NCBI GenBank assembly: GCA_019637645.1
Contig: JAHBVH010000035.1
Span: 1-64,000, forward strand
Direction of reading: 5' to 3'
DNA: 64,000 nt
From: Caldilineaceae bacterium
Lineage (GTDB): Bacteria > Chloroflexota > Anaerolineae > Caldilineales > Caldilineaceae
In this document: one piece after another, positions 45,264 through 54,237 of the stretch
Position numbering within the stretch: position 1 is the first letter of the stretch
Layout of the letters: the number at the start of each line of letters is the position of its first letter
Notes under the pieces: generated by a model
The model's input: the letters and a program-made list of their open reading frames with translations, nothing else
Told to the model about the DNA's origin: nothing
The model's database searches: none
Made by a program: the position numbers and the translations under genes

Positions 45264-45488
45264 TCATGGAAAGGTTGCGCTTTCACCAGTGGCAAATACG
45301 ATCAGAAAAGGTAGTTCAATCGCTGCCTCTGGGCAGATATTCTCACAGGCTAGACAGTAGGTACAGCGCTCAGGGTAAGCCAACCGCGCTTTGCCAGCGA
45401 TCTGTGCCAACGCCTGTGTTGGACAACTATCTATACACCGGTGGCAGCCAACACATAAAGCTAGGTGAATGATCGGTAATGGTTCCAT
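45264..45488 (-). CDS. 2[4Fe-4S] ferredoxin
   Basis: A 74-residue bacterial-type ferredoxin. The two cluster motifs are CVGCHRCIDSCP near residue 12 and CTYCLACENICP near residue 42, each CxxCxxCxxxCP. It would pass electrons to a partner in the NnrS-like cluster; no oxidoreductase gene is adjacent. The start at 45488 has GGGGGGAGCC just upstream. The gene is the first of a six-gene leftward unit and abuts the NnrS-like start. Confidence 0.93.
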   Translation of the reverse strand: MEPLPIIHLALCVGCHRCIDSCPTQALAQIAGKARLAYPERCTYCLACENICPEAAIELPFLIVFATGESATFP

Positions 45489-45640
45489 CGGCTCCCCCCG
45501 TTCGCGCTTGGGTGACCTCAACGCCAATCGGATACAAGATGTCGGGTTATGCAGACTAGTTTACCGGGCTCCTGCTGATCACGCTGCGACTTATGTCTCA
45601 TCATCCCGTCTTTAGCTTTTGACGAAGCGCCTGTCTCTGC

Positions 45641-46387
45641 TCAGGATGATTGGATCTCTGCGGCCAGCCGTTCTCGATCTAAAATGATGATCTGGTGGCG
45701 TTCTATTTTAATGATCTCCGCGGCTGTTAGGCTATGGATGGCGCGACCGACCATCTCGCGTACGGTTCCCAAGCGGCTAGCCATCTCCTCGTGTGTCAGA
45801 TAGCGGGGGAGCGCGTTTCCTTGGTTCGCTTCTGCTTGTGCCAATAAAAGATGGGCCAGACGACCTTTGACGGTACGTGTTGCCAAATTTTCCACCAAGC
45901 CGACTAGGTAGCGGGTGTGTGAAGCCATGTTTTCCATCAGGGACCAGGCTAAGGCCGGATGCCGTTTGGCGACTTGGGCCAGCTTGTCACGCCTAATTTG
46001 CCAGAGCGTGACATCACTGAATGCTGTAGCCGTAGCGGGATTAGGGCCGCCGTCCAAGGCGCTGACCGCATTGAAGGTATCACCGTCGCCAAAAATATTG
46101 AGAATATGTTCGCGACCGTCAAGCGCAAACCGACTCACCTTAACCTTACCTGTTTCAATGATATAAAGACCAGCCGTGGGCTCTCCTTCGCCAAAGATCA
46201 TGGTGCTGGCTGCGCATTGATAACAGGTTGCTACGGCAATCAGCTCTTGTAAGACGATGAGGGGAAGGTCACGTAGGTAGGGAACCTGCCGAAAGATCGT
46301 AACGGCTGCTTGTCGGACATCCGTCTTGTCCACCACCCCAGCGGTTGCTGACTGCGCGGCGGTCGTCTTCTCTCTGTTCACGAACAC
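45641..46387 (-). CDS. Crp/Fnr-family transcriptional regulator
   Basis: A 248-residue regulator with an N-terminal cyclic-nucleotide-type sensory barrel and a C-terminal winged helix. The barrel shows FGEGEPTAGLYIIETGKVKV near residue 65. The helix-turn-helix region is LTHEEMASRLGTVREMVGRA near residue 197. The N-terminal cysteine pattern expected for an oxygen-sensing Fe-S Fnr is absent (only one Cys, in the TCYQCA region plus one nearby), so it may respond to haem, NO or a nucleotide. GTG 46387 or GTG 46381 may be the start; AAAGGA is better placed for the second. It lies upstream of the NnrS-like cluster in the same direction and probably controls it. Confidence 0.92.
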   Translation of the reverse strand: MFVNREKTTAAQSATAGVVDKTDVRQAAVTIFRQVPYLRDLPLIVLQELIAVATCYQCAASTMIFGEGEPTAGLYIIETGKVKVSRFALDGREHILNIFGDGDTFNAVSALDGGPNPATATAFSDVTLWQIRRDKLAQVAKRHPALAWSLMENMASHTRYLVGLVENLATRTVKGRLAHLLLAQAEANQGNALPRYLTHEEMASRLGTVREMVGRAIHSLTAAEIIKIERHQIIILDRERLAAEIQSS

Positions 46388-46446
46388 GCATCCTTTCTGC
46401 TCTGTGTTGCAGTTGTGCTCCTGCTGATCTAGGCCCTTTAGGAAGA

Positions 46447-46470
46447 TCCTAACTCATGTGAGATAGGATG
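46447..46470. promoter_or_regulatory. 24-bp palindrome upstream of the Crp/Fnr gene
   Basis: ATCCTA-a-CTCA-TG-TGAG-a-TAGGAT, symmetrical but for one mismatched pair, about 60 bases upstream of the regulator's start. The CTCA/TGAG core resembles a Crp/Fnr half-site pair, so autoregulation is plausible. Confidence 0.45.
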
Positions 46471-46682
46471 AGAAAACAACGCAGCGCGTGGATACAGAAG
46501 CTAAGTATTCTGGACATCTTTCCCCGCGCGTTGGCTTTCTTTGTGGGCATTGCCAATGTCTGCAAGCGCGTCAACCGAGGGGACGGCGAAACGTTATGCT
46601 TCTTTTGAACGTATTGTTCCAGCGTAAATGACAATCGCCTTGAATTGTCGACTCAGCTACAAAGCAAAAAGAGGAGAGTTAT

Positions 46683-47426
46683 ATGGCCGTTGATTATCGG
46701 ATTGAAGGGACGCTGTTGCCTGTGCTGCTGGTAAATTTGACTCCTGGTCAGCGCATCTACTCTTCGTCGGGTGGGATGAGTTGGATGACCGACCGCATCG
46801 AGATGGAGACAAACACCGGCGGGGGACTAGGGCGCATGTTCCGACGAGCCCTCTCCGGCGAATCACTCTTTATTGTAGATTACTATGTAAACCAAGGGGT
46901 CGGTGAGGTGGCCTTTGCCTCTGAGTTTCCTGGCAAAATTGTTCCCCTAAATTTGGCAAATGGACAGCAGATGATTGTACAGAAAGACTCGTTCATGTGC
47001 GCGGAGAAGAGTGTAGAGGTCGATATGCACTTTCGGAAGCGGCTGGGCGCAGGTCTTTTTGGTGGGGAAGGGTTCATCCTCCAAAAGTTAACCGGCCCGG
47101 GCCAGGCTTTTGTCAACTTTGATGGGGAGATCGTAGAAAAGCGATTGGCCCCTGGTGAAGTGCTACGCGTTGATACCGGGCATGTTGCGATGTTTGAGCC
47201 GACGGTTGACTTTGATGTAGAGATCATCAAGGGCTTCAAGAACATCTTACTGGGCGGGGAGGGGCTTTTTCTTGCCACCTTGCGCGGACCAGGGACTGTA
47301 TACCTCCAATCGATGCCACTCACGAAGTTAGCCCAGAAGATTGGCCAGTATATGCCCCAAGTCGGTGGCAGTGGTGCTAGTGGTGGCACCAATCTGAATC
47401 TAGGGCAATTGTTTGGCGGTGAATAA
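46683..47426 (+). CDS. AIM24/TIGR00266 family protein
   Basis: A 247-residue protein of the TIGR00266 (AIM24-like) family, built of a beta-barrel made from repeated strands. Characteristic segments are the opening YRIEGTLLPVLLVNLTPGQR, the SSSGGMSWMT near residue 27 and FILQKLTGPGQAFVNFDG near residue 137, with LFLATLRGPGTVYLQSM near the C-terminus. The function of bacterial members is unknown; yeast AIM24 is mitochondrial. AGAGGAGAGTTAT precedes ATG. It converges on the PHP gene across a strong hairpin. Confidence 0.9.
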   Translation: MAVDYRIEGTLLPVLLVNLTPGQRIYSSSGGMSWMTDRIEMETNTGGGLGRMFRRALSGESLFIVDYYVNQGVGEVAFASEFPGKIVPLNLANGQQMIVQKDSFMCAEKSVEVDMHFRKRLGAGLFGGEGFILQKLTGPGQAFVNFDGEIVEKRLAPGEVLRVDTGHVAMFEPTVDFDVEIIKGFKNILLGGEGLFLATLRGPGTVYLQSMPLTKLAQKIGQYMPQVGGSGASGGTNLNLGQLFGGE

Positions 47427-47455
47427 AACCGCCTGGCACAGCGTATAGACGTTGT

Positions 47456-47495
47456 TTTGGGGTAAGGATTCGGCGGTTGGAATCCTTACCCCAAA
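47456..47495. terminator. 16-bp perfect hairpin between convergent genes
   Basis: TTTGGGGTAAGGATTC and its exact inverse flank an eight-base loop. It lies between the AIM24 gene and the PHP gene and may end both transcripts. Confidence 0.65.
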
Positions 47496-47557
47496 GCGGT
47501 TGGTTAAATCCAATGGCTGTTTTTCCTCCAACCTGACCGGATTGGGATGAAATCACT

Positions 47558-48931
47558 TTACCCCCAAAAGATCGGGTTCGTAACGGCAAGCATTGCATCA
47601 TCGGCTCCGCGTAGTTCGGCGGTACACCACCGGGTGCCATAGGCTGGCAAGCGCCAAGTGACTGCACCAGGCGCATCGACTGATTGGCGTTCTTGCACCG
47701 CCCCATTGACAAGGAGACGCAAGGTCGCGGGTGCTGGCAGATCCGCCCACTGGACGGTGACCGTGAACTGCTCTCCCCTTCTGCCCAATCTGTCACCCAT
47801 CATCGCGCGTTCGCCGTCGGCGTTCACTGCTTCGAGCTGAAGCAGCGGCCCCGTGCTGAGATAGAGGTGTCCTTGAGCCAGCGCTTGTAGAATGCCTTGG
47901 GTCGATAACTCCTGCGCATAGACAATATTAGCGCCGACCCCCCCTTGATAGCCTTTCGGCCCATGGGCGTCACTGCCCGCAGTGGCGACCAATTTATGGC
48001 CTTCATTGAGCCAGCGATAGTAGAGCCCAAGGCCATCCTCGTTTTGATTATGCTCCAGTGGGTGGCCGCCAAACCACGGCCCATTCCAAATTTCGACCAG
48101 CCGCGCCGTGCCGGGCATCATATCGGTGTAGAGCCAACGACAGCCGGTGCAGTAGGGGTCACCGATGGCGTAGGGGTGGGCGATAATGTAAAGTTGCTGC
48201 TGACCATAGCGTTCTTCCGCAATGGCTGCCATGCCAACCCCAGCGCGATCAACCCGCCAATCGAGCCAATCATACGCGCCCAGACAGACCGCATGGCCCC
48301 AGAAAGTGGTCAGCTCTTGACCGCCCATGGTCAAGAGTCCATCCCCAGCCAGGGCTGCCATTTCGGCCAGGGGGCTCACCGTGTTGTGATCGGTGAGGGC
48401 AATAAAGTCAAAGCGCTGGCGACGGGCCTCGGCGACCAAGGCTGCGGTTGACCAACTCGCATCAGAATGGTCGGTGTGGCAATGTAGATCGCCGCGATAC
48501 CAACCGGGCTTGGCGTTAATGACGCGCGAAAAATCGGGCGTCGGGCGCACGGCTGGGGCTGCTGCCACGGTTGTGTCGCGCTCTGCCGTGATGGTAAGCG
48601 TATAGTGGACTGGCTCCCCCGGCAGCACCATGTGGGTGTCGAGCTGCACTGTCCACTCGCCGGGTGGCAAGGAACCGACGAGATAGCCGCGCGTGGCCGT
48701 GGTTGGGGTTAGCACAACGTCGTGGGTATCTCCTCCCCGATGGCCCGCGCCGCGAAAGCCCGTTGGGTCAAAGAGGGTTAGGGTGAGCAGGTTGGTTAAC
48801 CCGCCGACACTGCGTGGGGCATAGTGCAGCCGTATGGTCAACCGGCTGCACTCCGCTGGCACCGTAAAGGGATGGGGAATGTGTCGTTTCACATCGCCTG
48901 AAGTCAGGCTGGCAGAAAAGTGAACTTGCAT
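47558..48931 (-). CDS. PHP-domain metallohydrolase (CehA/McbA-like)
   Basis: A 457-residue protein. The N-terminal ~125 residues are a beta-rich domain. The PHP domain follows: YRGDLHCHTDHSDASW near residue 145 with the HxH metal pair, FDFIALTDHNTVSP near residue 180, IIAHPYAIGDP, and the late TAGSDAHGPKG near residue 310. CehA-type enzymes hydrolyse phosphoesters or carbamates. Its substrate is unknown. A C-terminal beta region (residues ~390-457) closes the protein. No signal peptide is seen. ATG 48931 has a weak purine-rich site. Confidence 0.88.
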   Translation of the reverse strand: MQVHFSASLTSGDVKRHIPHPFTVPAECSRLTIRLHYAPRSVGGLTNLLTLTLFDPTGFRGAGHRGGDTHDVVLTPTTATRGYLVGSLPPGEWTVQLDTHMVLPGEPVHYTLTITAERDTTVAAAPAVRPTPDFSRVINAKPGWYRGDLHCHTDHSDASWSTAALVAEARRQRFDFIALTDHNTVSPLAEMAALAGDGLLTMGGQELTTFWGHAVCLGAYDWLDWRVDRAGVGMAAIAEERYGQQQLYIIAHPYAIGDPYCTGCRWLYTDMMPGTARLVEIWNGPWFGGHPLEHNQNEDGLGLYYRWLNEGHKLVATAGSDAHGPKGYQGGVGANIVYAQELSTQGILQALAQGHLYLSTGPLLQLEAVNADGERAMMGDRLGRRGEQFTVTVQWADLPAPATLRLLVNGAVQERQSVDAPGAVTWRLPAYGTRWCTAELRGADDAMLAVTNPIFWG

Positions 48932-49007
48932 CTGGTATCATCTCTCTGATTGGCAACTCTCTGATGGGCAACGTAGCCGCGGGTTGGTGGATAGTAGATG
49001 AGGCGGG

Positions 49008-50246
49008 CTATTGTGTTGGCGCGCTGGTTGTGTTGGCAGCGGCAAACCGCGCAAAAGTGCGCATGGCAAAAAGGGCGGCGAACGCCATGAGGATAGTTCC
49101 TACAAAGAAGGGCGCACCCGGCAATAAAAAGGGGGCTGCGTCGCTAATAAAGTAGCGGAAGCTGTAGGTTGAAATAATGGGCCCGACAATGCCGGTGAGG
49201 CTCGTGAGGCTGGCAATGGCTCCCTGTACCGCGCCCTGTTCATTGGCCTGGACACCTTTGGTGATCATCGATTGGGCGCTGGGCTGCGAGATCGCGCCAA
49301 ACGCGCCCAAAAAGGGAATGACATAGAACATCCAGGCTTGCGGGGCAAGTCCATAGAGCGCAAAGGTCAGCGCCCCAATCGATAACCCTACGATCAGCGC
49401 GCGCGGTTCGCCCAGCGCTTTCACAATCGGCCCAATCAAGCCGCCTTGCACCAGCGCCGAGGAGAGCCCAACCACGGCCAGCGAAATGCCCACATCGGCT
49501 GGCCCCCAACCATAGCGGTAGTCGGTGTAGAGCACCCACACGGTTTGGAGCGCATTTTGGGCCAGCCCAGAAAGAACGATGACAATCGCCAGCCCTAAGA
49601 CGACAGGATAGTTACGGATCGCCAAGAGCGAACCAACCGGATTGGCCCGCCGCCAGGAAAAGGGACGGCGATTCTCGGGGCGCAGCGATTCGGGCAGAAT
49701 AAAATACCCATAAAGGGCGTTGAGCAGGGTGATGCCCGCGACGACCAAAAAGGGCAGCCGTAGATCCGTGCTACCTAACAAGCCCCCAATCGCTGGGCCA
49801 AGGATAAAGCCCAAGCCAAAGGCCATCCCCACCAAGCCAAAATTCTTGGCCCGGTCTTCGGGCTGGCTAATATCGGCAATATAAGCGGTGACGGCGGTCA
49901 GGTTCGAGGCGGTGATCCCCGCGATCACCCGGCCAACAAAGAGCCACCAGAGCGTGGGGGCAAAGGCTAAGAGCAGGTAGTCTAGCCCCGCGCCGGTGAG
50001 GGAGATGAGGATCACCGACCGGCGGCCATATTGATCGGAAAGGCTCCCAAGCACAGGCGCAAAGAGAAATTGCATGAGGGCATAGATGGCGATCATCCAC
50101 CCATACATGGTCGAGGCATAGCCAATGTTGTGATCGGTAAAGCTTTCGATCAGTTTGGGCAGCACCGGTACAATCAGCCCGATGCCCATAATATCGAGAA
50201 ATAGGGTGACAAAAATAAATCCAAGACCCGCTTGACGTTTCCGCAT
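49008..50246 (-). CDS. MFS transporter of the TetA/TCR type
   Basis: A 412-residue, twelve-helix major facilitator. The first helix VTLFLDIMGIGLIVPVLPKL is the classical TCR/Tet opening, and the loop-2 motif is GSLSDQYGRRSV. GPAIGGLLG lies at the end of helix 5 (motif C of drug:proton antiporters). It may export a drug or metabolite. AAGGAATGAT precedes ATG 50246. No tetracycline repressor (tetR) is adjacent. The substrate cannot be inferred. Confidence 0.9.
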   Translation of the reverse strand: MRKRQAGLGFIFVTLFLDIMGIGLIVPVLPKLIESFTDHNIGYASTMYGWMIAIYALMQFLFAPVLGSLSDQYGRRSVILISLTGAGLDYLLLAFAPTLWWLFVGRVIAGITASNLTAVTAYIADISQPEDRAKNFGLVGMAFGLGFILGPAIGGLLGSTDLRLPFLVVAGITLLNALYGYFILPESLRPENRRPFSWRRANPVGSLLAIRNYPVVLGLAIVIVLSGLAQNALQTVWVLYTDYRYGWGPADVGISLAVVGLSSALVQGGLIGPIVKALGEPRALIVGLSIGALTFALYGLAPQAWMFYVIPFLGAFGAISQPSAQSMITKGVQANEQGAVQGAIASLTSLTGIVGPIISTYSFRYFISDAAPFLLPGAPFFVGTILMAFAALFAMRTFARFAAANTTSAPTQ

Positions 50247-50311
50247 ATCATTCCTTGGTATGTGCAGACAGGGCGGTTGCTGGGCTGGCAACGCGACCAA
50301 TCGCCACAGCT

Positions 50312-50398
50312 ATGTCGCCACAGCTATGGTCAACTCAGCCATGTCGCCACAGCTATGGTCAACTCAGCCATGTCGCCACAGCTATGGTCAACTCAGCG
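50312..50398. repeat. three tandem 29-bp units
   Basis: ATGTCGCCACAGCTATGGTC plus AACTCAGCC is present three times in a row (50312, 50341, 50370) with one base difference at the end of the third, preceded by a partial TCGCCACAGCT. It lies between the MFS gene and the lactate dehydrogenase-like gene. No spacers, so not a CRISPR. Confidence 0.9.
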
Positions 50399-50504
50399 AC
50401 CGCAATTACGGATGAAATATATGGCTTCTACAATACCACTGCGCGGTACTTCTCTGCTAATTTTCTCGCTTCATAGTTGAACTGGTGGGAAAGCGGGGTC
50501 GGGG

Positions 50505-51515
50505 TTATGGCGCACTCACTTTGGCAAGGGTGACAGCTTGACGGCAACTGCCAGTCTGCTCAAATTCGGTGAAATTTTGCAAGGTGGTTTCGGCAATATT
50601 GGCCAGGGCGCGGTGGGTCAAAAAGGCTTGATGACCAGTGACCAAAACATTGGGAAAGGTCAGCAGGCGGGCAAAGACATCGTCCTGCACCACTTCGCTC
50701 GAAAGGTCGCGAAAGAAGAGGTCGCTTTCTACCTCATAGACATCAATCGCCAGATAGCCAATCTTGCCCGACTTGAGCCCCTCAATGACGGCTGCGGTGT
50801 CCAGGAGCGCGCCGCGGCTGGTGTTGACTAGAAAGACGCCGTTCTTCATCTGGGCAATGGTCGCTGCATTGACGAGGTGGTGCGTCTCGGGGGTTAACGG
50901 GCTGTGCAGGGTAAGAATGTCCGCCTGAACAAAGAGATCGGCTGGCGCGTCAACATACTCCGCCAACCCAGCGATCTCAGGATTATGATAGAGGTCATAG
51001 GCCAAGATCCGCGCCCCGAAGCCGCTCAAATTTTTGATCACCTCTACGCCAATGCGACCGGTGCCAAAGACGCCAATTGTCTTCTGGCTGAGTTCAAAGC
51101 CTTGTAACCCTTCCAATTCAAAATTATTATCGCGCACCCGGTTATAGGCCCGATGGATCTGGCGGCCCAGGGTGAGGATCAGGCCGACGGTAAATTCAGA
51201 GACGGCATTGGGGGAATAGGCTGGCACCCGCACCACTGTTAGCCCCAAGGCTTCCGCGGTGGCGAGATCGATCTGATTATAACCAGCGCTGCGCGTCGCG
51301 ACCACCTTGACCCCAGCCTCGGCCAGTTGCGTCAGCGCGGCCTGATTCACGTCGTCATTGACAAAGACACAGACCGCCTCAAAACCCGCGGCCAAGGCGG
51401 TTGTCTCTGGGGTCAGGCGTGTTTCAAAAAAGGTCAGTTCATGGCCGAAGCGGCTGTTGACGTTCTGGAAGGATTGGCGATCATATCCTTTGGTGCTAAA
51501 AAAGGCAATTTTCAT
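50505..51515 (-). CDS. ldhA: D-lactate dehydrogenase-like 2-hydroxyacid dehydrogenase
   Basis: A 336-residue NAD-dependent D-2-hydroxyacid dehydrogenase, most like fermentative D-lactate dehydrogenase. The NAD motif is TIGVFGTGRIGVEVIKNL near residues 145-162. The catalytic Arg is in LVNTSRGALLD near residue 235, the Glu in DVYEVESD near 263, and the His in VLVTGHQAFLT near 295. TRSAGYNQIDL near residue 75 binds substrate. It would reduce pyruvate to D-lactate, recycling NADH. AAGGAGTCGTGT precedes the ATG. A MITE-like copy lies just upstream. Confidence 0.93.
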   Translation of the reverse strand: MKIAFFSTKGYDRQSFQNVNSRFGHELTFFETRLTPETTALAAGFEAVCVFVNDDVNQAALTQLAEAGVKVVATRSAGYNQIDLATAEALGLTVVRVPAYSPNAVSEFTVGLILTLGRQIHRAYNRVRDNNFELEGLQGFELSQKTIGVFGTGRIGVEVIKNLSGFGARILAYDLYHNPEIAGLAEYVDAPADLFVQADILTLHSPLTPETHHLVNAATIAQMKNGVFLVNTSRGALLDTAAVIEGLKSGKIGYLAIDVYEVESDLFFRDLSSEVVQDDVFARLLTFPNVLVTGHQAFLTHRALANIAETTLQNFTEFEQTGSCRQAVTLAKVSAP

Positions 51516-51540
51516 ACACGACTCCTTGCTGGCATGGATT

Positions 51541-51621
51541 GAAGTTACGCAGTTGATCCGCGTGATCAGAGACCTGACAGGTTTGCCAAACCTGTCAGGT
51601 CTAGCCCAAGTGCGTAACTCC
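51541..51621. repeat. MITE-like element, copy 4 (81 bp)
   Basis: GAAGTTACGCA and TGCGTAACTCC ends. The right flank is TA, but the left flank is TT, so the putative target duplication is imperfect. Inner hairpin AGACCTGACAGGTTTGCC / AAACCTGTCAGGTCT. Confidence 0.85.
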
Positions 51622-51700
51622 TAATTGATGGATAGCAGGGGACCGAAGTCACTTGTGTGTTAGGTGTACACATAGCGGCTGCTCTATCATCTCTATAGTG

Positions 51701-53911
51701 CTAACTGACGACATCGGCAATGGGGCGGAGAGCTAACCACCATTGGGCATTAGGCCGGCGCATGGGTTGATCGATCAAGCTGGGGAGCGCGCCAATGTCG
51801 GTGAAGGCGATGGCCCCATCAATGAGCCCCACTGCCGCAATAGGCGGCTGGGCGCGGTTGGCATGTTGCAGCAGAAAGTTGATCCCCGCCGCGGCCAAGC
51901 GGGTAGCTTCAATGCGATCATAGGGGCTTGGTTTGCCGCCCTGTTGGATATGGCCCAGGATCGCTTGGCGTACATCAAACAGATTACCCCCTTCTTTTTC
52001 AAAAACCGCGGCCATAAAACTGGTCGTATAGAGCGGATCAACGTGCTCATTGCGGATCATCAGACCCAACCGCTTGTTGCTGCGAAAGTCGGCGATCAAC
52101 TTTGCCACATCTTGTTGCAGGTCGGTCAGTGTCACCCCTTCTTCGGGCAGATAGACGCGCTCGGCCCCAGTCGCAATGCCGCTCAGGAGGGCCAAATAGC
52201 CACAGGCTCCGCCCATGACTTCGACGACAAAGCAACGACGGTTGGCAACGGCGGATTCTTTGATCTTATCGACATTCTGGATGATGCTGTTGAGCGCGGT
52301 GTCAGCACCGATGCTATTTTCGGTGCCGGGCAGATTGTTACTAATGGTGGCCGGTAGGCAAACCACCGGAATGCCCAAGGAAGGATAGCTACCGCGCTGC
52401 TGCCACATCTGGTAGGCCACTTCATAGCCCCCTAGCCCCCCTACAATTAACAACCCGTCAATCTGATGTTCGGTGAGGCGTTGGGCGAGTAGGCTCATCT
52501 CTTCTGGGCGGGGTATCTCGCGCGAGGTACCCAACTCTGCGCCCCCGCGCGAGACCCACCCGGTGACACCTGTCCAATGCAGTTCGCGAATCTCACCGGC
52601 CAACAGCCCCTCGAAACCATTGTGGGCGGCCAATACATGATGACCCTGATCCAGCCCCAGACGTACGGCTACCCGGATGGCTGTATTCATGCCCGGCGCA
52701 ACCGCACCTGTATGCATGACGAGCAACCGCAGCTCTTTTTGGCCCGGCTCAGGTTCGCGTGGGTGAGCGCGCATTAAGGTCTGTAGCACTTGGTAGGTCT
52801 CTTCAAAGCCACCACCGCGGAGCGCCATTGCTTCATCGAAGCGCTGTGCGCGAATCTCTTCGGCCACCTGATGGGTCTGTGCTACACAAGCCATTAACGG
52901 CGAAGTTTTCACCCGATATTGATCAATGCCGATGAGCTGGGGTTGATCATGCGCTTGGGTGAGCAAGGTATTGACCGCCGCGTGGCCGACAATCGTACCC
53001 ATGATGCGTTCATAGGCGCTAGGCGAGCCCCCCCGCTGCACATGGCCGAGGATGGTGACGCGGGTGTCGGCCCCGGTTCGTTCTTCCAAGACCTGCTTCA
53101 CATAGGCCGAGGTGATCGGTTGGCCGTTGCGGTCGCGCGCGCCTTCGGCGACGATGACGGTGCTATGCCGCCGCCCGGCGCGGCGGCCAGCCAAGAGCGC
53201 CTGACACATCTCCTCTTCCCAATCATCATTGGGGGGGCATTCGGGGATAAAGACCCAGTTGGCCCCGGTTGCCACGGCACTCATCAGAGCCAAATAGCCA
53301 CAGTTGCGCCCCATCACCTCGACGACAAAGGTGCGTTGGTGGCTGGTTGCCGTGCTGACAATCGCGTCCACGGCTTCCACAATGCGGTGGAGCGCGGTAT
53401 CCGCGCCGATCGTCATTTCCGTGCCAAACATGTCATTATCAATCGAGCCAACCAACCCTACCAGCCTGAGTTGGGGGTGGCGTTGGGCGATTTCGGCTGT
53501 GATCATTCCCGTTTCAACTAACTCTTGTAGCAGTGAGGGCCATTCGGTGCGGAAGAGATTGGCACCGGTCAAACTGCCGTCGCCGCCAATGACTACCAGG
53601 GCATCGATCCCATGGGCAACTAGGTTGTGCGCGGCTAACAAGCGCCCCGCCCGTTCGCGAAATTGGGCACAACGGGCCGAGCCAATGACTGTGCCGCCTA
53701 GGTGCAAAATGCCACCAACATCACGCCCACTGAGCCGCCGGATCCGGTCGCCTCCATCGACCATGCCTTGGTAGCCTTCATGGATGGCATAGACTTCCAG
53801 GCCATAGTGGAGCGCTGTCCGCACGACCGCACGCAAGGTTGGGTTCATCCCCGGTGAGTCACCACCACTGGTCATCACGGCAAGATTACGTAAGCTAGAG
53901 GTAGGTTTCAT
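51701..53911 (-). CDS. pfkA: tandem-domain 6-phosphofructokinase resembling the animal/fungal type
   Basis: A 736-residue protein with two phosphofructokinase domains. The N-terminal half (1-385) has the catalytic residues: TSGGDSPGMN near 14, ATP-type GGDGS at 109-113 (PPi enzymes have Asp at position 4), GSIDNDM at 155-161, and QRGGSPSAYERI near 292. The C-terminal half (390-736) is catalytically altered: TGAVAPGMN at 401-409, GGLGG replacing GGDGS, TISNN replacing TIDND. In animal enzymes the C half carries allosteric sites. Phrases such as FIPECPPNDDWEEEMC and ATSHQRTFVVEVMGRNCGY strongly resemble animal sequences. Bacteria usually carry a single-domain enzyme of about 320 residues. Confidence 0.93.
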   Translation of the reverse strand: MKPTSSLRNLAVMTSGGDSPGMNPTLRAVVRTALHYGLEVYAIHEGYQGMVDGGDRIRRLSGRDVGGILHLGGTVIGSARCAQFRERAGRLLAAHNLVAHGIDALVVIGGDGSLTGANLFRTEWPSLLQELVETGMITAEIAQRHPQLRLVGLVGSIDNDMFGTEMTIGADTALHRIVEAVDAIVSTATSHQRTFVVEVMGRNCGYLALMSAVATGANWVFIPECPPNDDWEEEMCQALLAGRRAGRRHSTVIVAEGARDRNGQPITSAYVKQVLEERTGADTRVTILGHVQRGGSPSAYERIMGTIVGHAAVNTLLTQAHDQPQLIGIDQYRVKTSPLMACVAQTHQVAEEIRAQRFDEAMALRGGGFEETYQVLQTLMRAHPREPEPGQKELRLLVMHTGAVAPGMNTAIRVAVRLGLDQGHHVLAAHNGFEGLLAGEIRELHWTGVTGWVSRGGAELGTSREIPRPEEMSLLAQRLTEHQIDGLLIVGGLGGYEVAYQMWQQRGSYPSLGIPVVCLPATISNNLPGTENSIGADTALNSIIQNVDKIKESAVANRRCFVVEVMGGACGYLALLSGIATGAERVYLPEEGVTLTDLQQDVAKLIADFRSNKRLGLMIRNEHVDPLYTTSFMAAVFEKEGGNLFDVRQAILGHIQQGGKPSPYDRIEATRLAAAGINFLLQHANRAQPPIAAVGLIDGAIAFTDIGALPSLIDQPMRRPNAQWWLALRPIADVVS

Positions 53912-54006
53912 AATACACCCTTGTTATCCGCATGGGCTTTGTCCCGTAAAAAATGGAAATCACTTAGACGCTCAGGTTGCATAACTCCCAAAGAATTATA
54001 GCTTTA

Positions 54007-54069
54007 GAAGTTACGCACTTGGGCCAGACCTGGCAGGTCTCTGGTCGTACCAACCAACTGCGTAAGTCC
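54007..54069. repeat. MITE-like element, copy 5 (63 bp, inverted, central hairpin collapsed)
   Basis: TA-flanked ends GAAGTTACGCA and TGCGTAAGTCC. It is in the opposite orientation to the other copies and lacks 18 bp of the inner hairpin, leaving AGACCTGGCAGGTCT. This looks like a deletion between the hairpin arms. Confidence 0.85.
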
Positions 54070-54237
54070 TAATCTTAACACCTGATCAAGACGCGTTAAA
54101 ATTTTTTGTTAGGAGGTGTATCGCTGGGGGTGATGCGCTGGCTCTAGCGCAAATTGAAAGAGTGATACACTGTTACAAACAGAGATTTACGGTAAATCAA
54201 AATTAGGAGCATAAGAACAATTCCCTTGCCTAATAAG

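Noticed and set aside
50312..50398. CRISPR array
   Set aside because: The 29-bp units are directly joined without spacers and no cas genes are present.
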